Shown here: in pieces, positions 4,201 through 5,186 of the stretch
How the letters are laid out: each line of letters starts with the position of its first letter
Numbering within the stretch: the first letter of the stretch is position 1
The notes under the pieces: generated by a model
The model's database searches: none
What the model saw: the letters and a program-made list of their open reading frames with translations, nothing else
What the model was told of the DNA's origin: nothing
Source of the DNA: Phycisphaerales bacterium
GTDB taxonomy: Bacteria > Planctomycetota > Phycisphaerae > SM23-33
Direction of reading: 5' to 3'
Assembly (NCBI GenBank): GCA_003171235.1
Contig: PMYM01000061.1
Coordinates: 1 to 5,186, forward strand
Length of the DNA: 5,186 bases
Program-made: the position numbers and the translations under genes

Positions 4201-5186
4201 ACAAGCCTTTAAGAACATCGACGACGTGCTCTGGAAAGAAGCCGGCTGCACCACCGAACTCGATTACACCGAGCAGACATCCTGGCTGCTGTTCCTGAAG
4301 TACCTCGACGGGCTGGAGCAAGACCGCGCTGATGAAGCCGCCCTGGAACGGAAGAAATACACCTTTATCCTCGACAAGCCCTATCGCTGGGAAACCTGGG
4401 CCGCTCCCAAGGGCAAGGACGGCAAGCTCGACCACAACGCCGCCTTGACCGGGGACGATCTGCGCGACTTCGTCAACCTGAAGCTCTTCCCTTATCTGCA
4501 CGGCTTCAAGCAGAAGGCCAGCGGGCCCAACACCATCGAGTACAAGATCGGGGAGATCTTCGGCGAGATCAAGAACAAGATCCAAAGCGGCTATAACCTG
4601 CGCGAGATCATCGACCACATCGACGAACTGCGCTTCCGCTCCCAGAACGAAAAGCACGAGCTGTCGCACCTTTACGAAGCCAAGATCAAGAACATGGGCA
4701 ACGCCGGGCGCAACGGCGGCGAGTATTACACCCCGCGCCCGCTCATCCGCGCCATCATCCAGGTCGTAAAACCCAAGATCGGCGACCGCATTTACGACGG
4801 CGCGTGCGGCTCGGCTGGCTTCCTGTGCGAATCGTTCGTTTATCTCACGTCCAAGGGCAAACTCACCACCAAAGACCTCACCACGCTCCAGGGCCGCACC
4901 TTCTACGGCAAGGAAAAGAAGTCCCTCGCCTACGTCATCGCGATCATGAACATGATCCTGCACGGCATCGAAGCGCCCAATATCATCCACACCAACACGC
5001 TCAGCGAGAACCTGGCCGATATTCAGGAGAGGGACCGCTTCGACGTGGTGCTGGCCAATCCGCCCTTCGGCGGCAAGGAGCGCAAGGAGGTCCAGCAAAA
5101 CTTCCCCATCCGCACCGGGGAGACGGCCTTCCTGTTCCTCCAGCACTTCATCAAGATGCTGCGGGCCGGCGGGCGCGGCGGCGTGG
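4193..5186 (+). CDS. hsdM: type I restriction-modification system, DNA methyltransferase subunit HsdM (partial, runs off the window)
   Basis: The first 331 residues of a modification subunit normally about 480-550 aa; the 3' end lies beyond the window. It starts MFEQAFKNIDDVLWKEAG, with a GAGGA (4176-4180) 12 bases before the ATG. Seen: the HsdM N-terminal helical domain with LDYTEQTSWLLFLKYLDGLE (residues 23-42); GGEYYTPRPLI (175-185), the YTP element before the catalytic domain; SAM motif I as YDGACGSAGFL (201-211); GKEKKSLAYVIAIMNMILHG (239-258); and catalytic motif IV NPPFGG (289-294), typical of N6-adenine methylases. It is expected to work with HsdS (specificity) and HsdR (cleavage), neither visible here. 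Codons are less GC-rich than rsmH (hand count: 31/60 GC at 4561-4620 against 45/60 at 3181-3240), compatible with acquisition by transfer. Confidence 0.95.
   Translation, partial: MFEQAFKNIDDVLWKEAGCTTELDYTEQTSWLLFLKYLDGLEQDRADEAALERKKYTFILDKPYRWETWAAPKGKDGKLDHNAALTGDDLRDFVNLKLFPYLHGFKQKASGPNTIEYKIGEIFGEIKNKIQSGYNLREIIDHIDELRFRSQNEKHELSHLYEAKIKNMGNAGRNGGEYYTPRPLIRAIIQVVKPKIGDRIYDGACGSAGFLCESFVYLTSKGKLTTKDLTTLQGRTFYGKEKKSLAYVIAIMNMILHGIEAPNIIHTNTLSENLADIQERDRFDVVLANPPFGGKERKEVQQNFPIRTGETAFLFLQHFIKMLRAGGRGGV

Noticed and set aside
3548..5146. 532-aa minus-strand open frame
   Set aside because: It is antisense to hsdM and then runs out of frame over the 5' end of rsmH. The composition (LV/DE-rich mirror of hsdM) shows it is a shadow; hsdM has all its family motifs on the plus strand.
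1..5186. CRISPR array, tRNA or rRNA genes, complete insertion sequence
   Set aside because: No regularly spaced repeats, no cloverleaf with a T-loop, no rRNA signature and no transposase or paired terminal repeats were seen on either strand.

Overview
The window reads as a GC-rich bacterial chromosome, most likely a planctomycete, perhaps Phycisphaerae-like. This is inferred from protein style: a haem-type sensor of the DUF3365/Tll0287 kind, an RsmH with the basic N-terminal extension I associate with that group, and a palindrome-rich intergenic stretch. No rRNA marker is present, so the assignment is tentative.

Layout. Bases 1-362 hold no convincing gene, only weak promoter-like boxes and some self-complementary sequence. 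A minus-strand gene (363-1046) encodes a two-helix membrane protein with a periplasmic haem-sensor-like domain and an unusual CX3CH motif. It stops just after the second helix, where a HAMP/kinase module would be expected. Its probable promoter (1056-1084) implies a nearly leaderless message. Bases 1047-1424 are intergenic: a TTTCCA/TGGAAA palindrome, a strong plus-strand intrinsic terminator with no recognisable gene in front of it, and three further hairpin-forming repeats. A plus-strand pair follows: a small 85-aa protein resembling phage gpW-like head-tail proteins (1425-1682), whose stop overlaps (ATGA) the start of an extended/atypical SDR NAD-dependent epimerase (1679-2671).

The epimerase meets rsmH tail to tail with a 4-base stop overlap. 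RsmH (minus strand, 2668 to about 3768) is the 16S rRNA C1402 N4-methyltransferase; it is the only clear core gene and lies outside any dcw cluster here. Divergently, a 53-aa plus-strand ORF (3828-3989) looks like the C-terminal remnant of a larger protein and is followed by a 10-bp hairpin. A good sigma70-type promoter (TTGACA-18-TATTAT) then leads into hsdM (4193 to the window end), the methylase/modification subunit of a type I restriction-modification system, cut by the edge. Its leader carries an inverted repeat and a 16-codon ORF overlapping the hsdM start.

Overall this is a mosaic accessory segment around one housekeeping gene: a truncated sensor, an orphan phage-like gene, a small gene remnant and the start of a restriction-modification locus. 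The genes do not form one pathway. I see no system here that I can defend as wholly undescribed. The best leads are the orphan terminator, the CX3CH sensor that ends at its membrane exit, and the hsdM leader.
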